DNA from: Streptomyces sclerotialus
GTDB taxonomy: Bacteria > Actinomycetota > Actinomycetes > Streptomycetales > Streptomycetaceae
Length of the DNA: 64,000 nt
Direction: 5' to 3'
NCBI GenBank assembly: GCA_000719105.1
Contig: JODX01000001.1
Coordinates: 248,001-312,000, forward strand
Positions 62,132 through 64,000 of the stretch are shown one piece after another. The translations under genes and the position numbers were made by a program. The notes under the pieces were generated by a model, which saw only the letters and a list, made by a program, of their open reading frames with translations, was not told the DNA's origin and searched no databases. Each line of letters starts with the position of its first letter. The first letter of the stretch is position 1.

Positions 62132-63283
62132 GTGACACGCAAGACGGTGCGCATCGCCATGAACGGCGTGACGGGACGCATGGGCTACCGCCAGCACCTC
62201 GTCCGTTCCATCCTGGCCATCCGTGAGCAGGGCGGCCTCGACCTGGGCGACGGCACCGTGCTGTGGCCCGAGCCGGTCCTCGTCGGCCGTCGCGAGCACG
62301 CCCTCAAGGCGCTCGCCGAGAAGCACGGCCTCGAGCACTGGTCCACCGACGTGGACGCCGTCCTCGCCGACGACACGATCGACATCTACTTCGACGCCCA
62401 GGTCACCTCCGCGCGCGAGGAGGCCATCAAGAAGGCGATCGCAGCGGGCAAGCACATCTACACCGAGAAGCCCACCGCGACCGGCCTCGACGGCGCCCTG
62501 GAACTGGCCCGCCTCGCGAACGCCGCCGGCATCAAGCACGGCGTCGTCCAGGACAAGCTGTTCCTGCCGGGCCTGCTGAAGCTCAAGCGCCTCATCGACG
62601 GCGGCTTCTTCGGCCGCATCCTCTCCGTGCGCGGCGAGTTCGGCTACTGGGTGTTCGAGGGCGACTGGCAGCCCGCCCAGCGCCCCTCCTGGAACTACCG
62701 TGCCGAGGACGGCGGCGGCATCGTCGTCGACATGTTCCCGCACTGGGAGTACGTCCTCCACGAGCTCTTCGGCCGCGTGAAGTCGGTCCAGGCCCTCACC
62801 GCCACCCACGTCCCGCAGCGCTGGGACGAGCAGGACAAGCCGTACGACGCGACGGCGGACGACGCGGCCTACGGCATCTTCGAGCTCGAGGGCGGCGCCA
62901 TCGCCCAGATCAACTCCTCCTGGGCCGTCCGCGTCAACCGCGACGAGCTGGTGGAGTTCCAGGTCGACGGCACCGAGGGTTCCGCGGTCGCGGGCCTGCG
63001 CAACTGCCGCGTCCAGCACCGCTCGGCCACCCCCAAGCCGGTCTGGAACCCCGACATCCCGGCCACCTACTCCTTCCGCGACCAGTGGCAGGAGGTCCCC
63101 GACAACGACGAGTTCGACAACGGCTTCAAGGCCCAGTGGGAGCTGTTCCTCAAGCACGTCTACACCGGCACGGCCTACCACTGGGACCTCCTCGCCGGCG
63201 CCCGCGGCGTCCAGCTCGCCGAGCTGGGCCTGAAGTCCTCGGCCGAGGGCCGCCGCCTCGACGTCCCGGAGATCCAGCTGTGA
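62132..63283 (+). CDS. Gfo/Idh/MocA family NAD(P)-dependent dehydrogenase
   Basis: This 383-residue oxidoreductase has an atypical N-terminal NAD fold (VRIAMNGVTGRMGYRQHLVRSI) and the conserved TEKPT motif (catalytic Lys) near residue 112. The C-terminal domain has GEFGYWVFEG and GGGIVVDMFPHWEYVLHELFG, with the His of the active site. It should oxidise a sugar or polyol (inositol-type). GTG 62132 has GAAGGGA 5 bases upstream. It is followed with a 4-base overlap by the DUF993 gene, so both are one operon controlled by the divergent LacI repressor. Confidence 0.92.
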   Translation: MTRKTVRIAMNGVTGRMGYRQHLVRSILAIREQGGLDLGDGTVLWPEPVLVGRREHALKALAEKHGLEHWSTDVDAVLADDTIDIYFDAQVTSAREEAIKKAIAAGKHIYTEKPTATGLDGALELARLANAAGIKHGVVQDKLFLPGLLKLKRLIDGGFFGRILSVRGEFGYWVFEGDWQPAQRPSWNYRAEDGGGIVVDMFPHWEYVLHELFGRVKSVQALTATHVPQRWDEQDKPYDATADDAAYGIFELEGGAIAQINSSWAVRVNRDELVEFQVDGTEGSAVAGLRNCRVQHRSATPKPVWNPDIPATYSFRDQWQEVPDNDEFDNGFKAQWELFLKHVYTGTAYHWDLLAGARGVQLAELGLKSSAEGRRLDVPEIQL

Positions 63284-64000
63284 CGATCCGACTCCCGGGC
63301 GCGGACGGCGGACTCCGTACCTACACCCCGCGCACCGAACCCCTGGCGGTGACCACCGGCGCCCCCTTCACCTCCCGTACGGTCTTCTCCGCGGCCCATG
63401 TCGTCGCCGACCCGTACGCGGACGTGTCCCCCGACTCGCCCGCCGCCGTCGACTGGGACGCCACCCTCGCCTTCCGCCGCCACCTGTGGTCGCACGGGCT
63501 GGGCGTCGCCGAGGCCATGGACACCGCCCAGCGCGGCATGGGCCTGGACTGGGCGGGGGCGGCCGAGCTGATCCGCCGCAGCGCCGCCGAGGCCAAGGCG
63601 GTCGGCGGCCGCATCGCCTGCGGCGTCGGCACGGACCAGCTCGCCTCCGGCTCCCTCGCGGAGGTCCGGGCGGCCTACGAGGAACAGCTCGCCGTCGTCG
63701 AGGAGTCGGGCGCGCAGGCGATCCTCATGGCCTCGCGCGCGCTGGCCGCCGCGGCCTCGGGCCCCGAGGACTACCTGGAGGTCTACGGCCACCTGCTGCG
63801 CCAGGCCGCCGAACCGGTGGTCCTGCACTGGCTGGGCCCGATGTTCGACCCGGCGCTTGAGGGTTACTGGGGCTCGTCCGACCTGGACGCGGCGACGGAG
63901 ACCTTCCTCGAGGTCATCGCCGCGCACCCGGACAAGGTCGACGGCATCAAGATCTCTCTCCTGGACGCCCAGCGTGAGATCGACCTGCGCCGCAAGCTCC
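63280..64000 (+). CDS. DUF993 / dihydrodipicolinate-synthase-like aldolase (truncated by window end)
   Basis: The first 240 residues are present and the gene runs out of the window. GTG 63280 overlaps the preceding stop (GTGA). The sequence TAQRGMGLDWAGAAELIRRSAAEAKAVGGRIACGVGTDQLA and SGAQAILMASRALAAAASGPEDYLEVYGHLLRQA is a DHDPS-like TIM barrel of the DUF993 type. VVLHWLGPMFDPALEGYWGS and KVDGIKISLLD follow, with the probable Schiff-base Lys in the latter. In sugar catabolism such enzymes could cleave a keto-acid or keto-sugar intermediate. Confidence 0.88.
   Translation, partial: MTIRLPGADGGLRTYTPRTEPLAVTTGAPFTSRTVFSAAHVVADPYADVSPDSPAAVDWDATLAFRRHLWSHGLGVAEAMDTAQRGMGLDWAGAAELIRRSAAEAKAVGGRIACGVGTDQLASGSLAEVRAAYEEQLAVVEESGAQAILMASRALAAAASGPEDYLEVYGHLLRQAAEPVVLHWLGPMFDPALEGYWGSSDLDAATETFLEVIAAHPDKVDGIKISLLDAQREIDLRRKL

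Overview
The window is chromosomal DNA of a Streptomyces (or very close relative). The signs are very high GC with strong third-position GC bias, frequent GTG starts and 4-base ATGA/GTGA start-stop overlaps. It also has the complete desferrioxamine locus in the order known from S. coelicolor, DmdR-type iron boxes, a DasR-type operator, and many secreted, lipoprotein and two-component genes. I see no rRNA, tRNA, CRISPR array, integrase or transposase.

Left part (0-12.3 kb): a DUF4429/SHOCT protein; a secreted GH20 N-acetylhexosaminidase with a DasR-like operator; a strong bidirectional terminator; then the desferrioxamine locus on the minus strand. In transcription order this is desE (ferrioxamine-binding lipoprotein), desF (siderophore-interacting reductase) and the biosynthetic operon desA-desB-desC-desD. 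Separate iron boxes precede desE and desA. A MerR regulator lies divergent to a two-gene membrane unit (an unknown membrane protein and an ABA4-like protein).

12.3-22 kb: leucine/branched-chain acyl-CoA catabolism on the minus strand (carboxyltransferase, biotin carboxylase/BCCP subunit, HMG-CoA lyase, acyl-CoA dehydrogenase). A divergent TetR gene shares a twin palindromic operator with it. A second acyl-CoA dehydrogenase of long-chain type, acyl-CoA thioesterase II and a cation diffusion facilitator follow.

22-31 kb: a phosphatase-like protein, a DUF3592-like membrane protein, and a PucR regulator divergent from a symporter / ureohydrolase / thiamine-diphosphate-enzyme operon that looks like a guanidino-compound utilisation unit. 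An FG-GAP secreted protein closes this part.

31-48 kb has a more accessory character. It holds a response regulator / histidine kinase / GerMN-lipoprotein system beside a DUF3152 metalloprotease-like protein and a secreted endonuclease I. Next come a frameshifted MerR gene, a histidine phosphatase, a methyltransferase, and a helix-turn-helix/DUF397 pair facing two small unknown genes. After these are a penicillin-recognising-type serine hydrolase, an esterase-like/phytase-family protein, a cold-shock protein with a long structured leader, a CBS protein and a small conserved protein. The part ends with a fatty acid desaturase and its 2Fe-2S ferredoxin reductase, and a GNAT gene preceded by a probable Trp-rich leader peptide.

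48-64 kb: a fused two-half ABC exporter whose linker contains an in-frame palindromic repeat, a small secreted protein, an S37-type peptidase, a lipoprotein, a Tat-exported GH3 hexosaminidase and an MHYT sensor. The window ends in a sugar-catabolism region: a TIM-barrel isomerase, a MarR-GNAT fusion, and a LacI repressor divergent from a Gfo/Idh/MocA dehydrogenase and a DUF993 aldolase-like gene cut by the window end.

The most novel-looking signals are regulatory or structural rather than a defence system. They are the WWHH leader peptide before the GNAT gene, the terminator-like hairpin in the cold-shock leader, the in-frame palindromic repeat in the ABC exporter, the perfect 20-bp tandem repeat before the ureohydrolase, and the paired operators of the MerR and TetR regulators.
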